A stretch of DNA of 64,000 bases from Candidatus Aalborgicola defluviihabitans (GCA_016705575.1 JADIXX010000008.1:682001-746000); one strand, 5' to 3'. Numbered from the stretch's first letter, positions 45,389 to 54,583 are shown. Notes: generated by a model from the letters alone, not told the origin. Program-made: numbers and translations.

Positions 45389-45486
45389 GCGCGCGCGGCG
45401 ATCCCCCAGGGCGCTGCGTCTTGGCGGCCCGACGCACGCGGGTTTTTCAAGAAGTCCCAAAAACTTTGGTATGGTGAATCGTATGG

Positions 45487-45549
45487 GCGCGCATGTGTGT
45501 GCGTGCCCGCGTGTGTGTGAGCGCGCCCACGTGTGTACGTGCGTGCGCG
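45487..45549. repeat. Alternating purine-pyrimidine tract between the SET gene and topB
   Basis: The stretch is dominated by GT/GC dinucleotide alternation, including runs of 19 nt (45487-45505) and 22 nt (45528-45549) with unbroken purine-pyrimidine alternation. Such tracts favour Z-DNA under negative supercoiling. It lies just upstream of the topB start at 45569. Confidence 0.8.
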
Positions 45550-45568
45550 AGAACCGGATTGTAGTCAG

Positions 45569-48517
45569 ATGAATAAAACATTGGTCATTGCAGAAAAACC
45601 ATCGGTCGCCCAAGACATCGTGCGAGCGCTTACGCCCACTGCGGGCAAATTTGAGAAGCACGACGAATATTTTGAGAGCGACTCCTATGTCGTCTCGAGC
45701 GCCGTGGGCCACCTGGTCGAGATTCAAGCGCCCGAAGAGTTTGATGTGAAACGTGGCAAATGGAGCTTTGCCAACCTGCCGGTGATCCCGCCTCACTTTG
45801 ACTTGAAACCAGTGGACAAGACCAAAACCCGGTTAAATGCCGTGGTACGACTTGCCAAGCGCAAGGACGTGGACAAAATCGTCAACGCCTGCGACGCGGG
45901 CCGCGAGGGGGAACTGATCTTTCGCCTGATCGAGCAGTACGCTGGTGGTGCAAAACCCCTCGGCAAGCCGGTAAGCCGCCTGTGGCTGCAGTCCATGACA
46001 CCACAAGCGATTCGAGACGGCTTCGACAATCTGCGTACCAACGCACAGATGCAACCGCTGGCCGATGCAGCCCGTTGCCGTTCTGAGGCCGATTGGCTGG
46101 TGGGTATTAACGGCACGCGTGCCATGACCGCGTTTAATTCGCGCGACGGCGGTTTCTTTTTGACCACCGTGGGCCGGGTACAGACTCCGACGTTGTCGGT
46201 GGTGGTTGAGCGCGAAGAACAGATTCGCAAATTCATCAGCCGCGACTATTGGGAAATCCATGCCAACTTCCACGCCCAGGCGGGTGAGTACGCAGCCAAG
46301 TGGTTTAACCCTGCGCACAAAAAAGACGCCGACGATGCTGAGATCAAGGCCGACAGAGTATGGAATGTCCGCGACGCCCAAGCGATTGCCGATGCCGTGC
46401 GCGGCCAGCCTGCGACGGTTTCTGAGGAAAGCAAACCCACCACGCAAGCCAGTCCCTTGCTGTTCGACCTGACCAGTCTGCAACGCGAGGCCAATGGCAA
46501 ATTTGGCTACAGCGCCAAGACCACGCTACAAATTGCCCAAAGCCTGTACGAGCGCCACAAAGCGCTGACCTATCCGCGTACCGATTCCCGCAACCTGCCG
46601 GAAGACTATGTACCGGTCGTCAAAGACACGCTGGCCATGCTAGCGGACAGCGGTATGAAACACCTGGCGCCGTTTGCGGCGCAGGCGGTCAAGGGCGGCT
46701 ATGTCAAACCTACTAAGCGCGTGTTTGACAACGCCAAGGTAAGCGACCACTTTGCCATTATTCCTACGCTACAAGCTCCCCATGGTTTGAGTGAGGCAGA
46801 GCAGAAGATTTACGATCTGGTGGTGCGCCGCTTCATGGCCATCTTTTTCCCCAGCGCCGAATACCAGGTCACCACCCGTATCACCACTGCAGTGGGCCAC
46901 TCCTTCAAGACCGAAGGCAAGGTACTGGTCAAGCCGGGCTGGCTGGCCATTTACGGCAAAGAAGCCGCCGACGAAGTGGCCGACGCAAAAGAAGGTGACA
47001 AGGGTCAAAACCTGGTGCCGGTACAACCCAATGAGAAGGTGAAGGGCGACCCGGTCGACCCCAAGGGCCTCAAAACCAAGCCCCCAGCGCGGTACTCGGA
47101 AGCTACTCTTTTGGGTGCCATGGAAAACGCCGGAAAAACGGTGGACGACGACGAACTGCGCGAAGCCATGGGCGAAAAAGGTCTGGGCACGCCTGCGACC
47201 CGCGCTGCCACCATTGAAGGCTTGATTACCGAAAAATACATGCTGCGCGAAGGCCGCGAGCTGATACCCACCGCCAAAGCCTTCCAGCTGATGACCCTCT
47301 TGCGTGGCCTGGGCGTGGAAGAACTCTCCAAAGCCGAACTGACCGGCGAATGGGAATACAAGCTGGCCCAGATGGAGCACGGCAAGCTAAAGCGCGAAAC
47401 GTTCATGGCCGAGATTGCCGCCATGACCGAGCGCATGGTCAAAAAGGCCAAGGAATACGACCGCGACACCATTCCCGGCGACTACGCCACGCTAGCCGCA
47501 CCCTGCCCCAATTGCGGCGGCATCGTCAAGGAAAACTACCGCCGCTACACCTGCACCGGCAAATCCGGCGACACCGAGGGCTGCGGCTTCTCCTTCGGTA
47601 AAACCCCCGCCGGACGCACCTTTGAGGTGGCGGAAGTGGAGCAATTTTTGCGTGACAAGAAGATCGGCCCCCTGGAAGGGTTTCGCTCCAAAGCCGGCTG
47701 GCCGTTCACGGCCGAGATGGTCATCAAGTTTGACGACGAGACCAAGAACTACAAGCTCGAATTCGACTTTAGCGACGACAAAAAGGGTGAAGAGAGTGGC
47801 GAGATCATCGACTTCTCGGCGCAAGAATCCCTGGGCAAGTGCCCCAAGTGCGGCGGTGCGGTCTATGAACATGGCAAGAACTACGTCTGCGCCAAATCCG
47901 TGCCTACGCTAGAACAACCCACACCGAGCTGCGACTTCAAAACCGGTCAGATCATCCTGCAGCAACCCATTGAGCGCACGCAAATGGTCAAACTGCTGGA
48001 AACCGGAAAGACCGATCTCTTGGACAAGTTTGTTTCCATGCGTACCCGACGCGCCTTCAAAGCTATGCTGGCCTGGGACGCTGAGGCCGGCAAGGTAAAT
48101 TTTGAGTTTGCGCCGAGCAAATTCCCACCTCGCAAGACGGCAGCGGGTAAAACTTTAGCTACAAAAACAGGAGCTGCTCGCGCAGTTCCCACGAGGGCTC
48201 CAGCCAAAAAAGCACCTGCAAAAAAGGCCGCCACCAAATCTGCAGCCACCAAGGTCGCCAAGCCGAAAGTCCCGCGCAAAACCACCGCCGCCAGCGGCAA
48301 ATTGCCCAGCACTGAGTTGGCTGCCGTCATTGGTACTGATCCGGTCGCCCGCACCGAGGTCATCAAAAAGATCTGGGACTACATCAAGGCCAACGGTCTG
48401 CAAGACGCCACCAACAAGCGCGCCATCAATGCCGACGCCAAGCTGTTACCGGTGTTTGGCAAGCCGCAAATCACCATGTTTGAGCTGGCCGGCATTGTGG
48501 GCAAACACCTGTCTTGA
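45569..48517 (+). CDS. topB: DNA topoisomerase III with C-terminal SWIB domain
   Basis: The 982-residue protein starts MNKTLVIAEKPSVAQDIVRAL with a Toprim domain (CDAGREGELIF near residue 110), the type IA core with the active-site Tyr in LTYPRTDSRNLP near 332, and C-terminal zinc ribbons (CPNCGG near 646, CPKCGGAVYEHGKNYVC near 763). It relaxes negative supercoils and decatenates DNA. E. coli TopB has about 650 residues; the extra length here is a Lys/Ala-rich linker (about 870-900) and a SWIB/MDM2 domain (about 910-982; KKIWDYIKANGLQDATNKR). The linker contains a copy of the dispersed repeat in frame. Confidence 0.96.
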   Translation: MNKTLVIAEKPSVAQDIVRALTPTAGKFEKHDEYFESDSYVVSSAVGHLVEIQAPEEFDVKRGKWSFANLPVIPPHFDLKPVDKTKTRLNAVVRLAKRKDVDKIVNACDAGREGELIFRLIEQYAGGAKPLGKPVSRLWLQSMTPQAIRDGFDNLRTNAQMQPLADAARCRSEADWLVGINGTRAMTAFNSRDGGFFLTTVGRVQTPTLSVVVEREEQIRKFISRDYWEIHANFHAQAGEYAAKWFNPAHKKDADDAEIKADRVWNVRDAQAIADAVRGQPATVSEESKPTTQASPLLFDLTSLQREANGKFGYSAKTTLQIAQSLYERHKALTYPRTDSRNLPEDYVPVVKDTLAMLADSGMKHLAPFAAQAVKGGYVKPTKRVFDNAKVSDHFAIIPTLQAPHGLSEAEQKIYDLVVRRFMAIFFPSAEYQVTTRITTAVGHSFKTEGKVLVKPGWLAIYGKEAADEVADAKEGDKGQNLVPVQPNEKVKGDPVDPKGLKTKPPARYSEATLLGAMENAGKTVDDDELREAMGEKGLGTPATRAATIEGLITEKYMLREGRELIPTAKAFQLMTLLRGLGVEELSKAELTGEWEYKLAQMEHGKLKRETFMAEIAAMTERMVKKAKEYDRDTIPGDYATLAAPCPNCGGIVKENYRRYTCTGKSGDTEGCGFSFGKTPAGRTFEVAEVEQFLRDKKIGPLEGFRSKAGWPFTAEMVIKFDDETKNYKLEFDFSDDKKGEESGEIIDFSAQESLGKCPKCGGAVYEHGKNYVCAKSVPTLEQPTPSCDFKTGQIILQQPIERTQMVKLLETGKTDLLDKFVSMRTRRAFKAMLAWDAEAGKVNFEFAPSKFPPRKTAAGKTLATKTGAARAVPTRAPAKKAPAKKAATKSAATKVAKPKVPRKTTAASGKLPSTELAAVIGTDPVARTEVIKKIWDYIKANGLQDATNKRAINADAKLLPVFGKPQITMFELAGIVGKHLS
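48171..48198 (+). repeat. 28-nt core repeat, copy 5 (in frame in the topB linker)
   Basis: The core begins GAGCTGCTCGCG and ends TTCCCACGAGGGC, exactly 28 nt, preceded by an AGCT...AGCT repeat element with an A-rich spacer. It encodes part of the Ala/Lys-rich linker (GAARAVPTRAP). Its first base differs from the other copies, which begin TAG. Confidence 0.62.
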
Positions 48518-48555
48518 AGCTGCGGCCTCCATGTGGGGCTTGCGTTACACCCCAA

Positions 48556-48936
48556 TCAGCTCGTCTGCCCGTCGATGTACAGCCAGCGCCCGTCCTGGCG
48601 GACAAAGCGGCTGGTCTCTTCCATGCGCTCGGCACGGCCACCCACCTTGCAGCGCGCCACAAACTCCACCACGCCAGCGTCGCCGGTCATCTCGGCGTGG
48701 CGCACTTCCAGGCCCAGCCATTTGACTGGCTGCAGTTCCAGATCACCCGGCGCGGTGCTGGGGTGCCAGGTGGCTAACAGGTAGTCGATCAGGCCGAGCA
48801 CGTAGGCGCTGTAGCGCGATCGCATCAAGGCCTCGGGTGTGGGTGCGTGTTGGCCCAGTGCCAGGCCGGTATGCCATTGGCCACAGCAATCGGCCAACTC
48901 CCGTTCCGAGCCGCAAGGACATTCATGTTTGTTCAA
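48556..48936 (-). CDS. YchJ family (UPF0225) protein with SEC-C motif
   Basis: The 126-residue protein has the N-terminal zinc-binding SEC-C-like motif CPCGSERELADCC and the YchJ core ALMRSRYSAYVLGLIDYLLATW followed by WLGLEVRHAEMTGDAGVVEF. A single SEC-C repeat is present. SEC-C motifs are known from SecA, where they bind zinc and SecB, but the function of YchJ is not established. It lies between topB and the divergent acyltransferase gene. Confidence 0.93.
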   Translation of the reverse strand: MNKHECPCGSERELADCCGQWHTGLALGQHAPTPEALMRSRYSAYVLGLIDYLLATWHPSTAPGDLELQPVKWLGLEVRHAEMTGDAGVVEFVARCKVGGRAERMEETSRFVRQDGRWLYIDGQTS

Positions 48937-49014
48937 GGGTAGTCCTCGTTCAGGGGTGGGGGAGTGAATGCAGCGACAATCATCCTAGCAGCAAGCCCCC
49001 ATCGCGCCCAACCC

Positions 49015-49605
49015 ATGCACCACACCATTTTCGACACGCCGGTTGTCAACACCATACTGCGGGCTCTGTCGATTCTCTTTCTCACGTTAGCCGGTTGGAA
49101 AGTGAAAGGTGCTCTTCCACCCAATGGCCACAAGTGTGTGTTCATTGCTGCGCCGCACACCAGCAACTGGGACCTGCCTTACACCTTGATGGTGGCCTTT
49201 GCGCTTAGGCTGAACATTTACTGGATGGGCAAGGAATCGCTCTTCAAACCCCCATTTCGCAGCATCATGATGTGGCTGGGCGGCATCCCCGTGCGGCGGG
49301 AGTCAACCAACAATCTGGTGACGGCATCCGTGCAGGCCATCCTTGAAGCGAAGGGCCCTCTGCAGCTGATCGTTCCGCCGGAGGGTACACGCAACAAAAC
49401 GCGTTACTGGAAAACCGGCTTTTACTACATCGCATTGGGTGCCAAGGTGCCCATCGTGATGGCCTACATGGACTATTCCCGCAAGGTCAGCGGCCTGGGA
49501 CCGGTGTTTGAGCCAACTGGCAACATCGAAACGGACATGCTGGCCATCAAGGCGTTCTACGCTCCGTTCAAGGGCAAGAACGCCGACCAGTTTCACGCTG
49601 ACTAA
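49015..49605 (+). CDS. 1-acyl-sn-glycerol-3-phosphate acyltransferase-like (PlsC family) protein
   Basis: The 196-residue protein has the acyltransferase motif HTSNWDLPY (H-x4-D) near residue 46, FRSIMMWLGGIPVRRES near 83, and PPEGTRNKT near 121. It would acylate a lysophospholipid or related acceptor at the membrane. One predicted hydrophobic N-terminal segment (about 15-35) anchors it. I start at ATG 49015; an upstream ATG at 48964 adds 17 residues without family support. Its short length and TSNWD motif match the small bacterial subgroup often near transporters. Confidence 0.88.
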   Translation: MHHTIFDTPVVNTILRALSILFLTLAGWKVKGALPPNGHKCVFIAAPHTSNWDLPYTLMVAFALRLNIYWMGKESLFKPPFRSIMMWLGGIPVRRESTNNLVTASVQAILEAKGPLQLIVPPEGTRNKTRYWKTGFYYIALGAKVPIVMAYMDYSRKVSGLGPVFEPTGNIETDMLAIKAFYAPFKGKNADQFHAD

Positions 49606-49649
49606 GCGCTCTGGCCACACGCATCGAAACCATTTCCCAAGGCATAGAC

Positions 49650-50684
49650 ATGCAACGCCACGGATTAGAAAAAGTCTTTCGAAGCAGGCACTTCAAGGGT
49701 CTGGTCTACGGCGTTGCCTTGCTGCTGGTGATAACCGCCATGGGTACACTGGGCTACCACTATATTGGGCGCCCATCCGCCACCTGGATCGACAGCTTCT
49801 ACATGACCTTCATCACCATCGCCACCATTGGCTTTGGTGAGACGGTGGACCTCAGCGCCCACCCGATGGGGCGGCTGTTCACCGTGTTCATTGCCATTAT
49901 TGGCATTGGCACCCTGAGCTACCTGTTCTCGACCCTGGTGGCCCTTTTGATCGACTCCGACCTCAACGCAGAGCTAAGGAAAAAGCGCATGGAAAAACAG
50001 ATTGCCCAGATGAAGGGGCATTACATCGTGTGTGGCATCGGGCGCGTGGGCTCCAACGTGGCCCATGAACTGGCCAAGACCCGACGCAGCCTTGTCGTCA
50101 TTGAACGGGACCGCGCGGTTCTGGATGCGTGGCTCGAACACCACCCCCATGCCCTTTACCTCCATGACGATGCGGCTGATGACGACGCCTTGCGCCGCGC
50201 TGGCCTCTCCAATGCGACCGGCGTGTTTGCAGTGACCGGCGATGACAGTCACAACCTGATGGTGGCGCTATCAGTCAAACTGCTCAGTCCCAAGGTGCGG
50301 GTAGTGGTGCGCTTGCACGACATCCGCAACACCAACAAGGCCCGCCGTGCCGGTGCTGATGAGATCGTATCGCCCGACTTTACCGGCGGCATGCGTATCG
50401 CCTCGGCCATGATTCGCCCCCATGTGGTCAACTTCATGGACCAGATGCTGCACAGTGATGAGGGCCAGCGAGTGGAGCAGGTGGTAGTCCCCGACGGATT
50501 TGACAGCAAGCCATTGGCAGAACTGGTGCCCAAATCCAAGGACTACTTGCTGATGGCCCTCCACGAGCATGGCAACTGGGTATTCAACCCCAGCGATGAC
50601 CACATGGTCAACGCCGGCACTGCCCTGGTATTGATGACCAGCCCCGAAGGACGAATGCGCGTGGAAAAGCTGTTCACGGTCTGA
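49650..50684 (+). CDS. Potassium channel with RCK (TrkA-N/TrkA-C) domains
   Basis: The 344-residue protein has two transmembrane helices (about residues 15-38 and 80-105) flanking a pore loop with the selectivity filter TIGFGE near residue 67, then a TrkA-N NAD-binding domain (YIVCGIGRVGSNVAHEL near 127) and a C-terminal TrkA-C domain (about 255-340). Four such subunits form a gated K+ channel of the Kch/MthK type. The filter has GFG rather than GYG, which occurs in natural K+ channels. It follows the acyltransferase by about 45 bp. Confidence 0.92.
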   Translation: MQRHGLEKVFRSRHFKGLVYGVALLLVITAMGTLGYHYIGRPSATWIDSFYMTFITIATIGFGETVDLSAHPMGRLFTVFIAIIGIGTLSYLFSTLVALLIDSDLNAELRKKRMEKQIAQMKGHYIVCGIGRVGSNVAHELAKTRRSLVVIERDRAVLDAWLEHHPHALYLHDDAADDDALRRAGLSNATGVFAVTGDDSHNLMVALSVKLLSPKVRVVVRLHDIRNTNKARRAGADEIVSPDFTGGMRIASAMIRPHVVNFMDQMLHSDEGQRVEQVVVPDGFDSKPLAELVPKSKDYLLMALHEHGNWVFNPSDDHMVNAGTALVLMTSPEGRMRVEKLFTV

Positions 50685-51558
50685 GAGACGGCGCCCGACG
50701 AGCATGGCGCCAGCCTTCTGCCGTGTACAACGCCAGCGCGATCCAAATCAACACAAAGCCCATCACACGCGGTCCAGCAAATGGCTCGTCATACAGCCAC
50801 ACACCCAGCAGCACCAGGATACTGGGCGAAATGTATTGCAACACGCCCATCATGGACAGCGGAATGCGCCGTGCGCCGGCGGCAAACAGCAACAACGGCA
50901 GCGCTGTTACCGGGCCAGACAACATGAGCCACGCAAGAGACGTATGGTCTTGCGCCACCAGCGCGCCCTGTCCATGCCAGGCCATCCAGCCCATTGCAAC
51001 CAGTGCCGCCGGGGCCAGCACCAGGGTTTCCAGTGTCAACCCTTCCAGGGCGCCTAGCGGCGCCACCTTGCGCAGCAGGCCGTACAAGGCGAACGTAATC
51101 GCCAGGGTTAGCGCCACCCAGGGCACGCGACCGCCCTGCCAAGAGAGCCACAGCACACCCGCACAAGCCACCGCAAAAGCCATCCACTGGCCAGCGCGCG
51201 GACGCTCATGCAAAAAAACATACCCCAACGCCACATTCATCAGCGGCAAGATGAAGTAGCCCAGGCTGGCGTCCAGCACGTGGTCGTTATTCACCGCCCA
51301 GATATAAACCAGCCAGTTGCTCGCCAACAGCGTGGCGGACAGCGCAAAGATGCCCACCACACGGGGTTTGCGCAGCACAGCACCCAGCCAAGCCCAGCGC
51401 CGCCGCACCAGCAAGACCAGCACCACAAACACCAGCGACCACACGGTGCGGTGCATCACCACCTCCAGCGGCCCCACGGCCGCTAGGCGTTTGAAGAACA
51501 GAGGGAACAGACCCCACAGCGTGTAAGCCAGAGCAGCGTAGACAGCACCTATTTGCAT
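50674..51558 (-). CDS. rarD: RarD/EamA family permease
   Basis: The 294-residue protein has about ten transmembrane segments arranged as two EamA repeats, starting MQIGAVYAALAYTLWGLFPLFFKRL and containing YGLLRKVAPLGALEGLTLETLVL near residue 140. RarD was named in E. coli for an early chloramphenicol-sensitivity phenotype, but members are uncharacterised drug/metabolite-type transporters. It overlaps the convergent K+ channel gene by 11 bases and lies next to the second TPR/OGT gene on the same strand. Confidence 0.93.
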   Translation of the reverse strand: MQIGAVYAALAYTLWGLFPLFFKRLAAVGPLEVVMHRTVWSLVFVVLVLLVRRRWAWLGAVLRKPRVVGIFALSATLLASNWLVYIWAVNNDHVLDASLGYFILPLMNVALGYVFLHERPRAGQWMAFAVACAGVLWLSWQGGRVPWVALTLAITFALYGLLRKVAPLGALEGLTLETLVLAPAALVAMGWMAWHGQGALVAQDHTSLAWLMLSGPVTALPLLLFAAGARRIPLSMMGVLQYISPSILVLLGVWLYDEPFAGPRVMGFVLIWIALALYTAEGWRHARRAPSLRP

Positions 51559-51586
51559 GGACGATCAGCTTAAACAGGGGAGGCGA

Positions 51587-53554
51587 TTAGACACCGCGGG
51601 AGAAAAACCGCCCGGGGGGGGGAGGACCACTCCCCCGGGGGGGGGAGCACAGGCGCAACAGGTGCCGGCCCAACACCGCAACGGTTTCTTGATCGCCAAA
51701 CAAAGCCTGGCGACGATCGCGCATTTGCGTCTTCACACGCGCACGCAATCCGCTGTCACTTGCCAGCTGCTCCACCAGGGCAATATATTGCGCTACTGAT
51801 CCTGCCACCCATTCATCCAGCCCCATCTGCCGCAGGATGGCACTGGCAAAACGGCCCCGCATGAATTCCCCCTCAAAGGCAACTATGGGTGTTGCGCATT
51901 CGACGGCCTGCATAACCGTGTTGAACCCGGAAAATCCCATGCTATCGAGGTACACATCGGTCCGATCCAACAGCGCAAAAAAGGCTGCCTGGGACTGCCA
52001 GGGAACAAATGCCACAGTTGCATCAAAATCCACACCAGCTGCATCGAAGGCCAACCGCAGGCGCTGCTCGAGCCGTTGCGATAGCGTTTGCGATTCGCTG
52101 TGGAAAAACACCAGCTTGCAGGGCTGGCATCGCCGTGCAATCTCCACCAGCGCCACATCGTACTGCGGCGCGTATTTGAAAGAAGTCCCGGCGCACAGCA
52201 ACACCCGGTCGGAAGGTTGAATGCCACATGCGGAACAATCGATTCGACCAGGTGCGGTGCCAAAGGCCTGGTAACAGCAACCCAGCCTAGGTAGTGGCAT
52301 CAGACTTTCGCTGTAGTGCTTGGCGGCCTGCGGTGGCTCCAACGCCTCGGCACCAATATAGCCGTCCATCGTCGGCAACCCGGTAGTCATGGGGTGCCCC
52401 CAGGAAGCCAGTTGCACCCGTGCCAGCCGCAAGGCAGACAGGCGGATGGTGGTCGCATCCATGCCGATCTCGGGATAAATCAGCACGTCCAGTTGCGCAT
52501 CCGATACTGCCTTAGCCCAGTTTGTCCAGTCTCCCAATCCGTGGTGGAGTTGATGCACGCGGCGTTGTGCCCACTCGGTCTGCGCGTCGCGCAACTGCCC
52601 AGTGTGAAAGATCTGGATCTCGAACACCGCAGGGTCCAAATGTTCTATCCAACCCCGAACCAAAGCATGCCATACCGAGTGGCTGTGGATGTGAGCGGAG
52701 ACTATTCCCAAACGGCATTTGCCGGAATGATTTCCAGCAGGTGCGGGCACGCCCACCTTCTTGCTCCAAATCGCCATGAGCTTGGTGCACAGATCGCCGT
52801 AAAGCGATAGCACAGCTTTGTGGTTAGTCGCGATATAGGCCAAAAAATAAGGCTGCTGTGCACCTACGGCCAAATACCCGTTGGGAGAATGCGTCCCTAA
52901 CAGCTTCACACGCAGCTTGTCGAGCTCACGGGCGAAAGCATCACACGCTTGGGTTTGTTCATCTTCTGTCTGTGCAATAGCGGGCAACTGCGCCATCACA
53001 AGGCCCCAACGGGCCTGAACGTAGGATGGATTCAAGCGCACGGCCGCTGCATAGGCTTTTCGTGCACCAGCACCATCTCCCGTACCGGTCAGGGCGTTGC
53101 CCAGCCAGTAGTACGCATTGGCTTCATTGGGAGATAGCGCCAACAGCCGCTGCAGGAGGTCAGCGGCCTCCAACCAGCGCGCCTGATCGATGCGCATCAT
53201 GGCCAGATTGAAATAGGCTGGGCCAAGCTGCGGATTCAACGCAAGGGCCAGCGTCAGCCACTGGTCTGCTTCGGGCAATGCACCACGGTCTTTGAGGAGG
53301 CTGCCGAGATTTGCAGACGCCTCCGCGAACGCAGGATGGATAGCCAAGGCGCGGCGGTAATGCCGTTCCGCAGCTTCCCAATGGAGGCTTTCCCGCTGCT
53401 GATTGCCCTGCGCGAACTCGTCCTGTGCCAGACCTTTATCTTGGGTCGATAGCTGGCTGGCCTGCCGTACGGCAGCAGCCACATCAATACTGGCGTACTG
53501 CGTTGAAGCAGCACCCTTGAGCCTGGATCGGAGCCAGTCAAACACGGCATTCAC
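51587..53554 (-). CDS. Second TPR O-GlcNAc transferase-like (GT41) protein with C-terminal poly-C tracts
   Basis: From the GTG at 53554 the protein has 655 residues. TPRs occupy about residues 45-210; the GT41-like half includes CRLGIVSAHIHSHSVWHAL near 278, DVLIYPEIGMDATT near 360, CAGTSFKYAPQYD near 455, and DSMGFSGFNTVMQAVE near 540. The last residues are encoded by two C9 runs (51637-51645 and 51614-51622), giving SPPRGSGPPPPGRF, unlike the rest. This copy and that at 7.2 kb are paralogues only in domain layout. The sugar and protein target are unknown. Confidence 0.88.
   Translation of the reverse strand: MNAVFDWLRSRLKGAASTQYASIDVAAAVRQASQLSTQDKGLAQDEFAQGNQQRESLHWEAAERHYRRALAIHPAFAEASANLGSLLKDRGALPEADQWLTLALALNPQLGPAYFNLAMMRIDQARWLEAADLLQRLLALSPNEANAYYWLGNALTGTGDGAGARKAYAAAVRLNPSYVQARWGLVMAQLPAIAQTEDEQTQACDAFARELDKLRVKLLGTHSPNGYLAVGAQQPYFLAYIATNHKAVLSLYGDLCTKLMAIWSKKVGVPAPAGNHSGKCRLGIVSAHIHSHSVWHALVRGWIEHLDPAVFEIQIFHTGQLRDAQTEWAQRRVHQLHHGLGDWTNWAKAVSDAQLDVLIYPEIGMDATTIRLSALRLARVQLASWGHPMTTGLPTMDGYIGAEALEPPQAAKHYSESLMPLPRLGCCYQAFGTAPGRIDCSACGIQPSDRVLLCAGTSFKYAPQYDVALVEIARRCQPCKLVFFHSESQTLSQRLEQRLRLAFDAAGVDFDATVAFVPWQSQAAFFALLDRTDVYLDSMGFSGFNTVMQAVECATPIVAFEGEFMRGRFASAILRQMGLDEWVAGSVAQYIALVEQLASDSGLRARVKTQMRDRRQALFGDQETVAVLGRHLLRLCSPPRGSGPPPPGRFFSRGV
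51614..51645. repeat. Paired G9/C9 homopolymer tracts in the 3' end of the OGT-like gene
   Basis: Two runs of nine G on the plus strand (51614-51622 and 51637-51645) flank GGACCACTCCCCC-type sequence, together able to fold or slip. They lie inside the C-terminal coding region on the minus strand. Counts in such runs are the least reliable part of an assembly. Confidence 0.8.
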
Positions 53555-53584
53555 CGCATGGCTAGAACTGGCCGCGCTCTTCGC

Positions 53585-54583
53585 TTACTTGGCCACCACC
53601 CGCACCATTTCCAGGCACTTGTTGGAGTAACCCCACTCGTTGTCGTACCAGGCGACGATCTTGACGAAGGTGCTGTCCAGGGCAATGCCGGCGTCGGCGT
53701 CGAACACGCTGGTGCAGGTTTCGCCACGGAAGTCGGTGGCAACGACTTTGTCTTTGGTGTAACCCAGAATGCCCTTCAAGGCGCCTTCGCTTTGCGCCTT
53801 CATTTCAGCGCAGATGTCGGCGTAGCTGGCTTCCTTGTTCAACTCCACCGTCAGGTCGACCACAGACACGTCACTGGTTGGCACGCGGAAAGACATACCG
53901 GTGAGCTTCTTGTTCAACGCAGGAATCACAATGCCCACGGCCTTGGCGGCGCCAGTGCTGGATGGGATGATGTTTTCCAGAATGCCGCGCCCGCCGCGCC
54001 AGTCTTTGTTGGAAGGGCCGTCCACGGTCTTTTGGGTGGCGGTGGCCGCGTGAACGGTCGTCATCAAGCCGCGCTTGATGCCCCATTTGTCGTTGAGCAC
54101 CTTGGCCACAGGTGCCAGGCAGTTGGTGGTGCAGGATGCGTTGGAGATGATGGCCTGGCCTGCGTAGGTGTCAGAATTAACGCCGAACACGAACATGGGC
54201 GTGTCGTCCTTGGACGGCGCGGACATGATGACCTTCTTGGCACCAGCATCCAGGTGTTTCTGGGCGGTAACCTTATCCAGGAACAAGCCGGTGGACTCGA
54301 TCACGATGTCGGCACCGACTTCGTTCCACTTCAGGTTGGCTGGGTCGCGCTCTTGCGTCAGGCGGATCTTTTTGCCGTTGACGATGAGGGTGTTGCCGTC
54401 GACCGAAACTTCACCCTTGAAGCGGCCGTGCACGCTGTCGTACTGCAGCATGTAGGCCAGGTAATGCGGCTCCAGCAGGTCGTTGATACCAACGACTTCG
54501 ATGTCGCTGAAGTTCTGCAGGGCTGAGCGCAACACGTTGCGTCCGATGCGGCCAAAGCCGTTGATGCCAATTTTGATCGTCAT
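53585..54583 (-). CDS. gap: Glyceraldehyde-3-phosphate dehydrogenase, type I
   Basis: The 332-residue enzyme oxidises glyceraldehyde 3-phosphate to 1,3-bisphosphoglycerate. The NAD-binding start is TIKIGINGFGRIGRNVLR, the active-site motif SNASCTTNCLAP is near residue 149, and WYDNEWGYSNKCLEM is near the C-terminus. It lies 31 bases after the transketolase stop, so tkt-gap form an operon for central carbon metabolism. The start has a plausible RBS AGGAAGT. Confidence 0.97.
   Translation of the reverse strand: MTIKIGINGFGRIGRNVLRSALQNFSDIEVVGINDLLEPHYLAYMLQYDSVHGRFKGEVSVDGNTLIVNGKKIRLTQERDPANLKWNEVGADIVIESTGLFLDKVTAQKHLDAGAKKVIMSAPSKDDTPMFVFGVNSDTYAGQAIISNASCTTNCLAPVAKVLNDKWGIKRGLMTTVHAATATQKTVDGPSNKDWRGGRGILENIIPSSTGAAKAVGIVIPALNKKLTGMSFRVPTSDVSVVDLTVELNKEASYADICAEMKAQSEGALKGILGYTKDKVVATDFRGETCTSVFDADAGIALDSTFVKIVAWYDNEWGYSNKCLEMVRVVAK

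Noticed and set aside
53558..54526. 322-codon open frame antisense to gap
   Set aside because: Shadow of the gap gene; gap active-site motifs are intact on the minus strand.
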